Positions 1-8,885 of a stretch of DNA of 64,000 nucleotides are shown piece after piece. The translations under genes and the position numbers were made by a program. Below the pieces are notes generated by a model. It saw only the letters and a program-made list of their open reading frames with translations. It ran no database searches and had not been told where the DNA came from. How positions within the stretch are numbered: position 1 is the stretch's first letter; each line of letters opens with the position of its first letter. The stretch is from Verrucomicrobiia bacterium (GTDB lineage Bacteria > Verrucomicrobiota > Verrucomicrobiia > Palsa-1439). Location: contig DATLVI010000028.1 in the NCBI GenBank assembly GCA_035577545.1, positions 1 through 64,000 on the forward strand. The letters run 5' to 3'.

Positions 1-140
1 CCCTTGGAACCTTTGCCATCTTTGGTTTTTTTGCGACGGTAGGCAACAATGTTGAAGTCCTTGTCAAACACCGTGGCCATCATCTTGGTCCCGCCCAGGT
101 CGAAGCCCAGCCAGTAGCGGTTTTTGGAAGACGCTTTCAT
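1..140 (-). CDS. ROK family protein (sugar kinase/regulator), N-terminal part only
   Basis: Reading leftward from the ATG at 138-140, the frame stays open to the window edge. It begins with a short polar tail and then WLGFDLGGTKMMATVFD, which is the phosphate-1 (DxGGTK) ATP-binding loop of ROK/ASKHA kinases, followed by a beta-hairpin-like stretch rich in Lys/Arg. Only about 46 residues are visible, so glucokinase cannot be told from another ROK sugar kinase or a ROK regulator without its HTH. It follows the PhoR-like kinase gene in the same direction with a 64-base gap, which does not suggest tight coupling. The family call is firm, the substrate is unknown. Confidence 0.8.
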   Translation of the reverse strand, partial: MKASSKNRYWLGFDLGGTKMMATVFDKDFNIVAYRRKKTKDGKGSK

Positions 141-204
141 CCGCTGTTCCTTTCGTTATAACGCCCGCGCGATCTCTGGAGTATACCGGCCCGTGATGGC
201 GCTG

Positions 205-1980
205 TCACGCGCGAGGCAAGGTGAAGTAGAACGTGCTGCCTTTCTCCATCTGGCTCTCGGCCCAGACACGGCCGGCGTGGGACTGGACGATGTGTTTGAC
301 AATGGAGAGCCCAAGGCCCGTGCCACCGAGTTCGCGGCTGCGCGCTTTGTCGACGCGATAAAACCGTTCGAAGACGTGGGGCAGGTGTTCCGGCGCGATG
401 CCGGGGCCGTCGTCTGCCACCGTGGTTTCAATATACCCGTCTTTCTCACCCGCCCGGATGGTCACGTGGCCGCCGGACGGTATATATTTGATCGCGTTGT
501 CGAGCAGGTTAAAGAGGACCTGATGCAAGCGACGCGCGTCGGCGCGAACGGCCGGAAGCGATTCGGGGATTTCCAGCGAAACAGTGACGAACCTTTCCGA
601 AGCTTGTCGCGCCAGTTCGTCGACGACGGATTGGGCAGCCGCCAACATGGAAACAGGCTCGAAATTGAGGCGGGCCTGTTGGGATTCGAGAGCGGAAATG
701 CTCAACAGATCGGCGATGAGCGCTTCGAGGCGGTGGGAGTGGCGCTGGACGGTCTGGAGAAATTGCCGTGCCGTCTGTTCATCGGGTGGTTGCTCGTCGA
801 GCAGTGTCTCGACATATCCCTTGATGATCGAAAGAGGGGTGCGCAGTTCGTGGCTGACATTGGCCACGAATTCCTTGCGCGTGTTTTCGAACTGCCGCAT
901 GCGGGTAATGTCGTGGAAGACTACGACCACGCCCGAGAGTGCGCCCTGATGGTCTTGCAAGCGCGTGGCGCTTAGTTCGTAGGCGCGTTCGTTCGGTGTC
1001 TGGAACGTCAGCTCGCGGGCCGCCACGTCGCCTTCCTGAATGACCTCGCCGACAAGTTCCTGCAACGAAAGATTGCGAAACGCCTCCAACACGGTCTTTC
1101 CGACGGCTTCCTCGTCGATGGCGAACGGGCTCCGTAGTGCCTGGTTCGTCAGGCGAATCCGACCGTCGGGACGCACCACGAGCACGCCTTCCGTCATGCC
1201 GGCGAGGATCGCGCTGAGATCGGCCTTCTCCTCGCTGAGTTCGCGGATGTGCGCGGACAACTGGGATGACATGTCGTTGAGCGCGGTGGCCAGCTCCCCG
1301 AGTTCGCCACTGACTTTCGCGGGGGCTCTTTCCGTGAAATCCCCACGCGCCACTCGTCCCGCCACTTCACGCATCTGCAGGATGGGCCGGGTCACGCGCC
1401 TTGACAGCCAATACAAGATGGGCGCGGTCGCGAGACCGACCAGCACGCTGGCGACCGCCACGGTGTGGAGCACACGCGCGATTGTGTGTTGAATTTCCAC
1501 GAGCGGCATTGCCACCCGGACGATTCCCACGAGATTGTCACCCCGAACCGGCACAGCCACGTACAACAGATCGACACCAACCGTGTCACTGTGACGCGTT
1601 GCGCTCCCGATGTCTTCACGTAGCGCTTGCTGGACCTCGGGCCGGTGCAGATGGTTTTCGATGTTCTTCAGTTCGCTTTCTGGTTTGTCCGATTCACCAA
1701 TGACCGTCCCGCCGGGCCCGATCACGGTAATGCGGAGACCGGTCTTCCTGGCGAGATCATTACTGAGACGATTGATTTCCACCGCATCCGGATGTGCTGC
1801 CTTGAGTTTGGATTCGAAGACCTCGCGCACCACAACCGCATCCCGTCTCAGGTCCGCCTCGATCTGGCGTACCAAGTACGGGGGCAGCGTGAGCCGAAGT
1901 GCGAGATAAACAACGAGCAACAGATCGGCGAGCAGAATCGCCAGCCCGAGGAACCACTTTGATGGCAGTGTGAGTTTCAC
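205..1980 (-). CDS. phoR: PhoR-like sensor histidine kinase
   Basis: Membrane sensor kinase of 591 residues, probably the partner of the PhoB-like regulator at 3831-4517. Order seen: transmembrane helix at about 10-32, periplasmic sensor region to about 165, second helix about 170-192, HAMP about 193-245, a PAS domain about 250-355, then the HisKA box FVANVSHELRTPLSII with the phospho-accepting His377, and a HATPase_c domain with N (LLDNAIKY), G1 (DDGPGI) and G2 (GGTGLGLSIVKH) boxes at the end. The PAS plus FVANVSHELRTPL arrangement is typical of PhoR. It is divergent from a PhoU-like/Pit phosphate transport pair, which supports a phosphate-sensing role. A sensor domain of about 135 residues between the helices is larger than in E. 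coli PhoR, so a different ligand is possible. Confidence 0.85.
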   Translation of the reverse strand: MKLTLPSKWFLGLAILLADLLLVVYLALRLTLPPYLVRQIEADLRRDAVVVREVFESKLKAAHPDAVEINRLSNDLARKTGLRITVIGPGGTVIGESDKPESELKNIENHLHRPEVQQALREDIGSATRHSDTVGVDLLYVAVPVRGDNLVGIVRVAMPLVEIQHTIARVLHTVAVASVLVGLATAPILYWLSRRVTRPILQMREVAGRVARGDFTERAPAKVSGELGELATALNDMSSQLSAHIRELSEEKADLSAILAGMTEGVLVVRPDGRIRLTNQALRSPFAIDEEAVGKTVLEAFRNLSLQELVGEVIQEGDVAARELTFQTPNERAYELSATRLQDHQGALSGVVVVFHDITRMRQFENTRKEFVANVSHELRTPLSIIKGYVETLLDEQPPDEQTARQFLQTVQRHSHRLEALIADLLSISALESQQARLNFEPVSMLAAAQSVVDELARQASERFVTVSLEIPESLPAVRADARRLHQVLFNLLDNAIKYIPSGGHVTIRAGEKDGYIETTVADDGPGIAPEHLPHVFERFYRVDKARSRELGGTGLGLSIVKHIVQSHAGRVWAESQMEKGSTFYFTLPRA

Positions 1981-2119
1981 GCTTCTCGCGCGACACGATA
2001 GCGGACACCGTGCGTCGTTTCAACGAAATCGGGGCAAAACCGTGAAGAGCCGAGCAACTTGTTGCTATTCCGTGTGAATTTCGTTACACAATTGTCATCG
2101 GTCATCAGGAGAATACCCC
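1981..2119. promoter_or_regulatory. Divergent phoR / phoU-like promoter region with inverted repeats
   Basis: This 139-base gap separates the kinase gene (leftward) from the phosphate transport pair (rightward). It holds a perfect 6+6 inverted repeat AGCAAC-TT-GTTGCT at 2053-2066 and an imperfect GTGT..ACAC dyad at 2072-2089. The ribosome binding site AGGAG lies eight bases before the ATG at 2120. A half-site-like TGTCAT occurs at about 2093-2098 but without the properly spaced direct repeat of a canonical PHO box. That the dyads bind a regulator is inference. Confidence 0.35.
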
Positions 2120-2746
2120 ATGCTGAGGCGACTAATTCCACAGGAATATGATTTCTTCGAATCGTTCGACCGGGCAACCGCCCAGGCAGTCACGGCGGCC
2201 AAACTGCTACTGAAGCTGACCGAGAATTACGGCGATGCTGATCCGATCGCCCGCGAGCTGAACGAGGTCGAGCACGCTTGCGATGATGTCGCTCATCGCA
2301 CGATGGATCAATTGAACAAGTCGTTCATCACTCCCCTCGACCGGGAAGACATCCATGTGATGATTCTCCGGATCGACGACGTCGTCGATCTGACCAACGC
2401 AGCCGCCAACCGCATGGCCTTTTTCGGCATCCAGAAACCCACCCAACACGCGATCAACCTCGCCAAGCAGATTGTCCGCGGTTGCGAGAAGCTCGCGGAA
2501 GCGGTTCACGGGATGCGCTCGGCCAAACACTATGAGCAGGTCATGCGCGATTGCATTACCGTGCATGAGGTCGAAAATGCAGCGGATGACATTCTCCACA
2601 CGGCGCTGGCCGAGTTGTTCGCGACGGAGAAGAATGCCATCGAGGTCATCAAGTGGAAGGACATTTATGAGACGATGGAGAAGGTCACTGACCGTCTGGA
2701 AGACGTGGCCAATGTTCTCCAAGGTGTCATCGTCAAGATGAGTTGA
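2120..2746 (+). CDS. DUF47 / PhoU-like protein paired with Pit
   Basis: Predicted cytosolic all-helical protein of 208 residues of the DUF47 (PhoU-related) family, which commonly sits just before a Pit phosphate permease and is thought to modulate it. The sequence has the expected acidic helices with metal-binding patterns, for example LDREDIHVMILRIDDVVD near residues 74-91 and a C-terminal helix WKDIYETMEKVTDRLEDVAN. Start is the ATG preceded by AGGAG. It ends 25 bases before the permease gene, and the two are presumably cotranscribed. It is shorter and of different type from classical PhoU of the Pst system, and no pst genes are in view. Confidence 0.85.
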   Translation: MLRRLIPQEYDFFESFDRATAQAVTAAKLLLKLTENYGDADPIARELNEVEHACDDVAHRTMDQLNKSFITPLDREDIHVMILRIDDVVDLTNAAANRMAFFGIQKPTQHAINLAKQIVRGCEKLAEAVHGMRSAKHYEQVMRDCITVHEVENAADDILHTALAELFATEKNAIEVIKWKDIYETMEKVTDRLEDVANVLQGVIVKMS

Positions 2747-2771
2747 GCGCCGGCGGCGATTGGAAACCTGA

Positions 2772-3827
2772 ATGTCCGCGTTTTTCACAGATCTGTTGCA
2801 CATCCTCCAGAATCCATACATTGCCCTGATTTTTTTCACGGCGCTCGTTTTTGATTTTATCAATGGGTTCCATGACGCGGCCAACTCCATCGCCACCGTC
2901 GTCGGGACGCGCGTCTTGCGACCGTTTCAGGCCGTCTGCTGGGCGGCGTGGTGGAACTTCGCGGCGGCGTGGTTTTTCGGCGTGCATGTCGCCAACGCCG
3001 TCGCGACATGGGTGCATGCGGACTACGTCACGGTTGAAGTCATTTTCGCCGGGCTGCTCGGCGCCATCGTTTGGAACCTGATCACGTGGTACGGCGGGAT
3101 ACCATCCAGCTCATCGCACGCGTTGCTCGGCGGATTCGGCGGCGCGGCGCTGGTGCACGCCGGACAGTGGGACGGTGTTTTGCAAACCGCCAAGGTGTTA
3201 TTAACGGTCGAGTTCATTGTCATTGCGCCACTGGTTGGTTTGGTGCTGGGCCTCTTCTTCACGTTCATCGTGATGTGGGTCTTTCGTAAGGCTTCACCGA
3301 TCAAGATGGATCGCTGGTTCCGGCGAATACAACTCTGGTCGGCCGCAGCCTATAGTTTGGGTCATGGGACCAACGACGCACAGAAGACGATGGGCATTAT
3401 CGCGGCACTGTTGTACGCCAGCATTTGGAAAGGACAGCAGGCGGCGTTTGCGGCGGGAAAAGTCACGTTTCCGTTTTGGATTGTGCTTGTTTGCCATTTT
3501 GCTATAGCGCTCGGCACAATGGCGGGCGGTTGGCGAATCGTCAAGACGATGGGCATGAGAATCACAAAATTACGGCCCTATGATGGCGCATGCGCGGAAC
3601 TCGCCGCGGCGACGTCGTTGTTCACGTCGGCGGCCCTTGGCGTCCCGGTCAGCACCACGCACACCATCACGGGTGCCATTGTCGGCGTCGGCGCGGTGCA
3701 CCGACTGTCCGCCGTGCGCTGGGGCGTGGCGCGGCAGGTGGTGTGGGCGTGGGTGTTGACGATCCCGTGTTCAGCAGTGGTGGCTGCCGCGGCTTATTGG
3801 CTCATCGCTCTCTTGCAGGGCCGCTAG
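2772..3827 (+). CDS. pit: Low-affinity inorganic phosphate transporter, Pit family
   Basis: Integral membrane protein of 351 residues expected to import phosphate (or metal-phosphate) with a cation gradient. The two PiT signature repeats are both visible: DFINGFHDAANSIATVVGTR near residues 24-43 and YSLGHGTNDAQKTMGII near residues 195-211, the latter matching the GANDVANA-like inverted repeat. Around ten hydrophobic segments occur. Length is typical of compact bacterial Pit proteins. It is the second gene of a pair with the DUF47 protein and its stop lies three bases from the stop of the PhoB-like gene on the other strand, leaving no room for a separate terminator. Confidence 0.92.
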   Translation: MSAFFTDLLHILQNPYIALIFFTALVFDFINGFHDAANSIATVVGTRVLRPFQAVCWAAWWNFAAAWFFGVHVANAVATWVHADYVTVEVIFAGLLGAIVWNLITWYGGIPSSSSHALLGGFGGAALVHAGQWDGVLQTAKVLLTVEFIVIAPLVGLVLGLFFTFIVMWVFRKASPIKMDRWFRRIQLWSAAAYSLGHGTNDAQKTMGIIAALLYASIWKGQQAAFAAGKVTFPFWIVLVCHFAIALGTMAGGWRIVKTMGMRITKLRPYDGACAELAAATSLFTSAALGVPVSTTHTITGAIVGVGAVHRLSAVRWGVARQVVWAWVLTIPCSAVVAAAAYWLIALLQGR

Positions 3828-3830
3828 TTC

Positions 3831-4517
3831 TCAGGGCGCGTCAGCGAAGCGATACCCGACTCCGCGGACCGTCTCGACATAGTCAGAGGCCTTGCCCAAT
3901 TTCTCACGCAGCCGGCGCATGTGCGTGTCCACCGTCCGCGTGTCTACGTCACCTTCGTAACCCCAGACATCCGTCAACAAACGGTCCCGTGATTGGACGC
4001 GCCCCCGTCGCTCCAGCAACGTGGCCAGCAGCTTGAACTCGGTTGCCGTCAAATCAACCACTTTATCCTTCAACGTGACCTCGTGTTTGGCAATATCGAT
4101 TGTGAGGTCGCCGAATTTGAGGATTTCGGCGGGTGCGGTTTTCCCGCTGGCGCGCCGTAGCACGCTTTTCACCCGTAGCGCGATCTCCCGCGGGCTGAAT
4201 GGCTTCGTCACGTAATCGTCCGCACCCAGTTCCAAACCGACGACGCGATCCACTTCCTCGGCCTTGGCTGTGAGCATGATGATCGGGATGTGGGCGGTTT
4301 TCGAGTCGGCCTTCAGGTGTCGGCACACTTCCGTGCCGTCCATCTGCGGCAACATCAGGTCCAGGAGGATCAGGGACGGCACTTCGTCGCGCGCCTTCTG
4401 CAGCGCCACACTGCCATCGCGAGCGGTAACGGTCTTGTAACCCGCCTTTTGGAGGTTGTAAACGAGCAGGTCGCTCACATCCGGCTCGTCGTCCACAATA
4501 AGAATCGTTTCTGACAT
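3831..4517 (-). CDS. phoB: PhoB-like response regulator, OmpR/PhoB type
   Basis: Two-domain regulator of about 228 residues. Receiver: acidic pair DD at 9-10, phosphoacceptor Asp53 in LLDLMLP, and Lys102 in MLTAK. Effector: C-terminal winged helix with LTATEFKLLATLLERRG and the recognition helix region VDTRTVDTHMRRLREKLG, ending GVGYRFADAP. I start it at the ATG at 4515-4517 (MSETILIVDD); a GTG 27 bases upstream would add nine residues with no support. With the PhoR-like kinase it brackets the Pit operon, one on each side, rather than forming the usual phoBR pair. Target genes are not shown by the sequence. Confidence 0.87.
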   Translation of the reverse strand: MSETILIVDDEPDVSDLLVYNLQKAGYKTVTARDGSVALQKARDEVPSLILLDLMLPQMDGTEVCRHLKADSKTAHIPIIMLTAKAEEVDRVVGLELGADDYVTKPFSPREIALRVKSVLRRASGKTAPAEILKFGDLTIDIAKHEVTLKDKVVDLTATEFKLLATLLERRGRVQSRDRLLTDVWGYEGDVDTRTVDTHMRRLREKLGKASDYVETVRGVGYRFADAP

Positions 4518-4582
4518 GGCGGCACGGTGTAACAAACGCGTCACGCCCCGGTGGCGTCGATGTTACAAAGAGGTGACGAGAC

Positions 4583-6268
4583 TCATCCTGTAACAGCCCC
4601 TTCCGAGGCCGAGGACACCAGTTTGGCGTACTTCGCCAGTGCGCCCGTTTTGTAGCGCGGTTGGGGCGGTTTCCACTCCTTCAATCGGCGCTGGATCTCG
4701 TCATCGCTCAATTCAACATCCAGACGCCGCTTCGCCACGTCGAACGAAATCATGTCACCATCGCGCACGATGGCGATGGGTCCGCCCTTCGAGGCTTCCG
4801 GGGCAACGTGCCCTGCGGTAAACCCGTAGGTCGCACCGGAGAAACGCCCATCGGTCATCAAAGCCACTTGATCGCTGATTCCCTGGCCAACAATCGCCGC
4901 CGTGACGGCCAGCATCTCGCGCATGCCGGGACCGCCGTGCGGGCCTTCGTAGCGGATCACGACGACATCGCCAGGTTTGATCTGCTTCGCCTGGACTGCC
5001 GTAAACGAGTCCTCTTCGCAGTCGAAGACGCGCGCCGGACCGCGGTGGCTCGTGCGTTTGTGACCAACGACCTTCAGCACGCAACCTTCGGGCGCGAGGT
5101 TGCCTTTCAATATGACCAGTCCGCCCGTCGGCTTGATCGGGTTTGCGAGTGGGCGAATGACCGGCTGTCCCGGAGCTTCTTTCGCGTCTCGGGCCTCCTC
5201 GCCAATCGTACGACCCGAGACGGTGATTTCATCGGGGTTGAGCAGTCCCGCATCGAGCAAGCGTTTCGCGACGACCGCCGTGCCACCAGCGGCATAGACA
5301 TCGGTGGCAACGAACTTGCCGCCCGGCTTCAAATCGCAAAGCAACGGGGTCTTCGCGCTGACGCGGTCAAAGTCATCGATGTTCAGTGGCACGCCCGCTT
5401 CACGCGCAATCGCCAGGAGATGCAGAACGAGATTGGTTGACCCGCCCGACATGACGCCGGCGGCGATGGCGTTCTCCAGGGCCTTTCGCGTGATGACTTT
5501 GCGAGGCGTCAGTTTTCGCTTGAGCAATTCAACGATTTGTTTTCCTGTTTCAAATGCGACCTGATCCTTCTTTGCGTCCTCTGCGGGCACGCTATTCGCA
5601 CCCATGAGCGAGATGCCGAGCATCTCCATCGCCATGGACATCGTATTGGCGGTGAATTGGCCGCCGCACGCGCCCATGCCGGGACAGGCGGCGATTTCCA
5701 GCTCGCGCAGGTCTTCCTTCGTGATCTTGCCGGCGGCGCAGGAGCCAACGCCTTCAAACACATCCTGGATCGTCACATCTTTGCCATGCCATTTACCGGG
5801 CGCAATCGAACCGCCATAGAGCATCAAACCCGGCAAGTCCAGCCGCGCTAACGCCATGACCGTGCCGGGAATGGTTTTGTCGCAGCCCGACAGCGCAACG
5901 ACCGCGTCAAATAGATAGCCGCGGGCGAACAGTTCAATCGAGTCGGCGATAATCTCGCGACTGATCAGCGAACACTTCATGCCTTCCGTGCCCATGGAAA
6001 TGCCATCGGAAATCGCGATGGTGTTGCATTCGAGTGGCACGCCACCCGCCGCGCGCACGCCTTCCTTGATTTTGGCGGCCAGCCGCTGCAAGTGAGCGTT
6101 GCAGGGCATCGCGTCGGTCCAGGTATTGGCGACGGCCACCAGCGGTTTGTTATGCAAATCCTCGTCGCTGAGCCCGACGGAGCGCAAGTACGAACGTGCC
6201 GCGGCGCGCCCGAGCCCATCCGTGACCGTGCTCGAACGGTGTTTAAGGGACTTCAAATCTGTGTTCAT
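4583..6268 (-). CDS. ilvD: Dihydroxy-acid dehydratase
   Basis: Iron-sulfur dehydratase converting 2,3-dihydroxy-isovalerate and its methyl homologue to the 2-oxo acids in valine/isoleucine synthesis. The 561-residue length and the whole IlvD/Edd signature are present: three cluster cysteines in MPCNAH, SGCDKTIPG and CPGMGACGG (about residues 56, 129 and 195) and the C-terminal MTDGRFSGATYGFTAGHV. Three cysteines suit an IlvD binding a [2Fe-2S] cluster; I did not distinguish this further. The ATG at 6268 follows GTAGGA by about nine bases; a TTG 21 bases upstream is less likely. It stands alone here; other ilv genes are not in view. Confidence 0.95.
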   Translation of the reverse strand: MNTDLKSLKHRSSTVTDGLGRAAARSYLRSVGLSDEDLHNKPLVAVANTWTDAMPCNAHLQRLAAKIKEGVRAAGGVPLECNTIAISDGISMGTEGMKCSLISREIIADSIELFARGYLFDAVVALSGCDKTIPGTVMALARLDLPGLMLYGGSIAPGKWHGKDVTIQDVFEGVGSCAAGKITKEDLRELEIAACPGMGACGGQFTANTMSMAMEMLGISLMGANSVPAEDAKKDQVAFETGKQIVELLKRKLTPRKVITRKALENAIAAGVMSGGSTNLVLHLLAIAREAGVPLNIDDFDRVSAKTPLLCDLKPGGKFVATDVYAAGGTAVVAKRLLDAGLLNPDEITVSGRTIGEEARDAKEAPGQPVIRPLANPIKPTGGLVILKGNLAPEGCVLKVVGHKRTSHRGPARVFDCEEDSFTAVQAKQIKPGDVVVIRYEGPHGGPGMREMLAVTAAIVGQGISDQVALMTDGRFSGATYGFTAGHVAPEASKGGPIAIVRDGDMISFDVAKRRLDVELSDDEIQRRLKEWKPPQPRYKTGALAKYAKLVSSASEGAVTG

Positions 6269-6295
6269 GGCTGTAAATCCTACAGCCAATAACTA

Positions 6296-6691
6296 TCACA
6301 GCTTGAAGGTGTGGGGAAGTAATTCTGAGAGCAGATGAATGCGCAAGCGGCGGGTGTTGCGTGAATCAGCACAGATGACGACACATTCGCCGAATTCCGC
6401 CAGCACCTGGCGGCACGCGCCGCACGGGCTGAGGGCGGTGCTTGGCGCAACGACGGCAATCGCCTGGAACTTGCGATGCCCTTCGCTGACAGCCTTGCCG
6501 ACGGCGACGCGCTCCGCGCAATTCGTCAGTCCGTAACTGGCATTCTCGACATTGACGCCCGTGTACACCTTGCCACTCTTGGTGAGAAGCGCGGCGCCGA
6601 CTTGAAATTTCGAGTACGGAGCGTGGGCATTACGCTGGGCAGCTTTGGCGGTGGCGATCAGCTTGCGGAACTTGAGCGCGTTGGATTTCAT
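6296..6691 (-). CDS. cdd: Cytidine deaminase
   Basis: Small zinc deaminase of 131 residues that converts cytidine and deoxycytidine to uridine forms. The active site is complete: NCAE at 57-60 (zinc Cys58 and proton-shuttling Glu60) and PCGACRQ with Cys90 and Cys93. GVNVENASYG ahead of it is the nucleoside-binding segment. Length matches the homotetrameric (Bacillus-type) family. Its ATG overlaps the stop of the purine phosphorylase gene by four bases (ATGA), so translation is probably coupled. With the two phosphorylases upstream it makes a compact nucleoside-salvage operon. Confidence 0.95.
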   Translation of the reverse strand: MKSNALKFRKLIATAKAAQRNAHAPYSKFQVGAALLTKSGKVYTGVNVENASYGLTNCAERVAVGKAVSEGHRKFQAIAVVAPSTALSPCGACRQVLAEFGECVVICADSRNTRRLRIHLLSELLPHTFKL

Positions 6692-7503
6692 AACGCGCCG
6701 ATAAACTCGGTAAGTAGCTTGGCGAGTTTCCCTTGCGCCGTTCGGCCCACTTCGAGGACTTCCTCGTGGGACAGTTTTTTGCTGGAAATACCTGCAGCGA
6801 GGTTGGTGATGCAGGAGATGCCGACGACTTCGATGTTGTGGTAACGCGCCATGATGACTTCCGGCACGGTGCTCATCCCCACCGCGTCGGCGCCGACCCA
6901 GGCGAACGCCTTGATTTCGGCGGGTGTTTCGTAGCTCGGCCCGGTCGTGGCGAGGTAAACGCCGCGCCAGATGGAAACCTGCTGTTTTTCGGCAGCCGCA
7001 TCGAGTTTTTCACGCAGTCGCGGGGAATACGCCTGGCTCATGTCGATGAACTTGACGCCGCCGTCGCCATTGACACCGCCAATGAGCGGATTGATGCCCA
7101 AATGATTGATGTGATCCTCGATCACCATGAGGTCACCGGGCTTGTACTGCGGATTGATGCCGCCCGCGGCGTTGGTGACGATGAGCACTTTCACACCAAG
7201 CGCATCGACCACATGGATTGGATAGGTGATTTCGGCGGGGCTGCGCCCTTCATAGCAGTGAAAGCGTCCGCTCAGCACTAGCAACTTCTTCCCCGCCAAT
7301 TCGCCGAAGATCATCTGCCCGGCATGTCCGGCGACGGTGGGCTTCGGGAAGTGGGGAATATCGGTGTAAGAGATCACGACCGGCTTCGTGACACCCTGCG
7401 TGATGCCTCCGAGGCCGGAGCCAACCACCAGCGCCACGTCCGGCTTGAACCCCGCCAATTTCGATTCCAGGAAATCCTTGGTCTCTTTTACATTCGCCAT
7501 CAT
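6688..7503 (-). CDS. punA: Purine nucleoside phosphorylase (trimeric type)
   Basis: Cytosolic enzyme of 271 residues cleaving purine (deoxy)nucleosides with phosphate to the base and (deoxy)ribose 1-phosphate. Visible signatures: phosphate loop VVGSGLGG near residue 27, GHAGQM, the sugar/phosphate segment SGRFHCYEGR, VTNAAGGINP and the purine site region GPSYETPAEIKAF followed by VGMSTVPEVIMARY. These belong to the trimeric PNP/MTAP family; the ordinary PNP reading is favoured over methylthioadenosine phosphorylase by the overall pattern and the neighbours. It is preceded by AGGA and lies 13 bases after the pyrimidine phosphorylase gene and overlaps cdd. Confidence 0.92.
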   Translation of the reverse strand: MMANVKETKDFLESKLAGFKPDVALVVGSGLGGITQGVTKPVVISYTDIPHFPKPTVAGHAGQMIFGELAGKKLLVLSGRFHCYEGRSPAEITYPIHVVDALGVKVLIVTNAAGGINPQYKPGDLMVIEDHINHLGINPLIGGVNGDGGVKFIDMSQAYSPRLREKLDAAAEKQQVSIWRGVYLATTGPSYETPAEIKAFAWVGADAVGMSTVPEVIMARYHNIEVVGISCITNLAAGISSKKLSHEEVLEVGRTAQGKLAKLLTEFIGAL

Positions 7504-7516
7504 CTGAATCAGGTCC

Positions 7517-8833
7517 TCACTCGATCTTTTGCACGATCAGCGGTGATCGTGTACTCACGGGTTTGTCTTCAATCTTGTATGCGTCCTGCACCATGCGAGC
7601 CGCCTCAGTGGCGCGCGCCTCATCGTTGTAATGCATCATCATCAACGGCTCGCCCGCCCTCACGGCATCACCGGTTTTCTTCGGTTCCTCGAAACCGACC
7701 GCGAAATCAACCTTGTCCGCCGCCACTCGACGGCCACCGCCGAGCGCGATGACCGCGTAACCGATTTGATCGCACTCGATCGACTGGACCAATCCCGACT
7801 TCGGCGCGGGAATAGGCTTCACCTGTTTCGTGGACGGCAAGCGCTGCAAATCGTCACAAACTTTCGCATCGCCACCTTGTGCTGCGATCATCTCGGCAAA
7901 TTTGCGGAGCGCCTCGCCGTTCGCGAGCTTCTTTTGCAGGATTTCCCTCGCGGCTGCAACATTTTTCGCAGCCCCCGCCATGAGCAACATCTCGGCGGAA
8001 AGTGCGAGTGTGACCTCCAGCAAATCATCGACCTGTGTGGAACCATTCATTATCTCGATGCACTCGCGAACTTCCAATGCATTGCCAATCTTACGGCCCA
8101 GCGGCTGGTTCATGTCCGTCTGTAGCGCGCAGACCTTCTTGCCGTAACGTTTGCCGACCTCGACCAGCGCTTTTGCCAGGTCCGTTGACGTCTCACGCGT
8201 TCGCATAAAGGCGCCGCTGCCCCATTTTACGTCGAGCACAAGGCCATCCACGTTCTCCGCCAGTTTCTTGCTCATGATACTGGCCACGATGAGCGGCAGA
8301 CATGACACGGTCGCTGTCACGTCGCGCAACGCGTACAGTTTCTTGTCGGCGGGCGCGATGTCCGCGGTCTGCCCAATCATGCAGCAACCCACGCTATCGG
8401 TGATCCGCTTGAAATCGTCGAGCGACAGGTTCACGTTGAAACCGGAAATGCTTTCGAGTTTGTCCAACGTGCCGCCTGTCGGGCCGAGCCCGCGCCCGGA
8501 AATCATTGGCACTTTCACACCGCAGGCCGCCACGAGCGGGGCGATGATCAAGGAGGTCTTGTCGCCGATGCCGCCCGTGCTGTGCTTGTCGGCATAGAAC
8601 GCGCCCGCCCGTCCCTTCCATTCAACGACCTGGCCACTCTCGACCATGGCGCGCGTGAGCCACATCGTCTCGTCGAAATTCATCCCTTGAAAACAAATCG
8701 CCATCGCCAGCGCGGCCATCTGGTACTCGGGTAGTTCGCCACCAGTGAACCCGTCGATAAAGAAACGGACCTCCTCTTCGGTCAGCGCCTTCCCGTCGCG
8801 CTTCTTCTGGATGATTTGTGCGGGTAGGAGCAT
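7517..8833 (-). CDS. deoA: Thymidine / pyrimidine-nucleoside phosphorylase
   Basis: Enzyme of about 438 residues that phosphorolyses thymidine, and perhaps uridine, in the first step of pyrimidine nucleoside catabolism. It carries the phosphate-binding KHSTGGIGDKTS (about 83-94) and SGRGLGPTGGTLDKLESI, and the C-terminal PyNP domain. The ATG at 8833 (MLLPAQIIQKKRDG) fits the conserved family start; a TTG further upstream at 8875 would add 14 unconserved residues. The Bacillus-type PyNP and the E. coli type DeoA are close, so the symbol is provisional. First gene of the salvage operon with purine phosphorylase and cytidine deaminase. Confidence 0.9.
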   Translation of the reverse strand: MLLPAQIIQKKRDGKALTEEEVRFFIDGFTGGELPEYQMAALAMAICFQGMNFDETMWLTRAMVESGQVVEWKGRAGAFYADKHSTGGIGDKTSLIIAPLVAACGVKVPMISGRGLGPTGGTLDKLESISGFNVNLSLDDFKRITDSVGCCMIGQTADIAPADKKLYALRDVTATVSCLPLIVASIMSKKLAENVDGLVLDVKWGSGAFMRTRETSTDLAKALVEVGKRYGKKVCALQTDMNQPLGRKIGNALEVRECIEIMNGSTQVDDLLEVTLALSAEMLLMAGAAKNVAAAREILQKKLANGEALRKFAEMIAAQGGDAKVCDDLQRLPSTKQVKPIPAPKSGLVQSIECDQIGYAVIALGGGRRVAADKVDFAVGFEEPKKTGDAVRAGEPLMMMHYNDEARATEAARMVQDAYKIEDKPVSTRSPLIVQKIE

Positions 8834-8885
8834 GTTCTCGAGAATTGATTTTAGTGCGACTGTCGAAAATGGCAATGTTCTATTC

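Noticed and set aside
124-975. Open frame of 283 codons on the plus strand opposite the PhoR-like gene
   Set aside because: It is antisense to conserved kinase domains, has no family pattern and no ribosome binding site; high G+C makes such frames common.
2090-2110. PHO box before the PhoU-like gene
   Set aside because: TGTCAT is present but the second half-site is at the wrong spacing (GTCATC directly follows), so it was not called.
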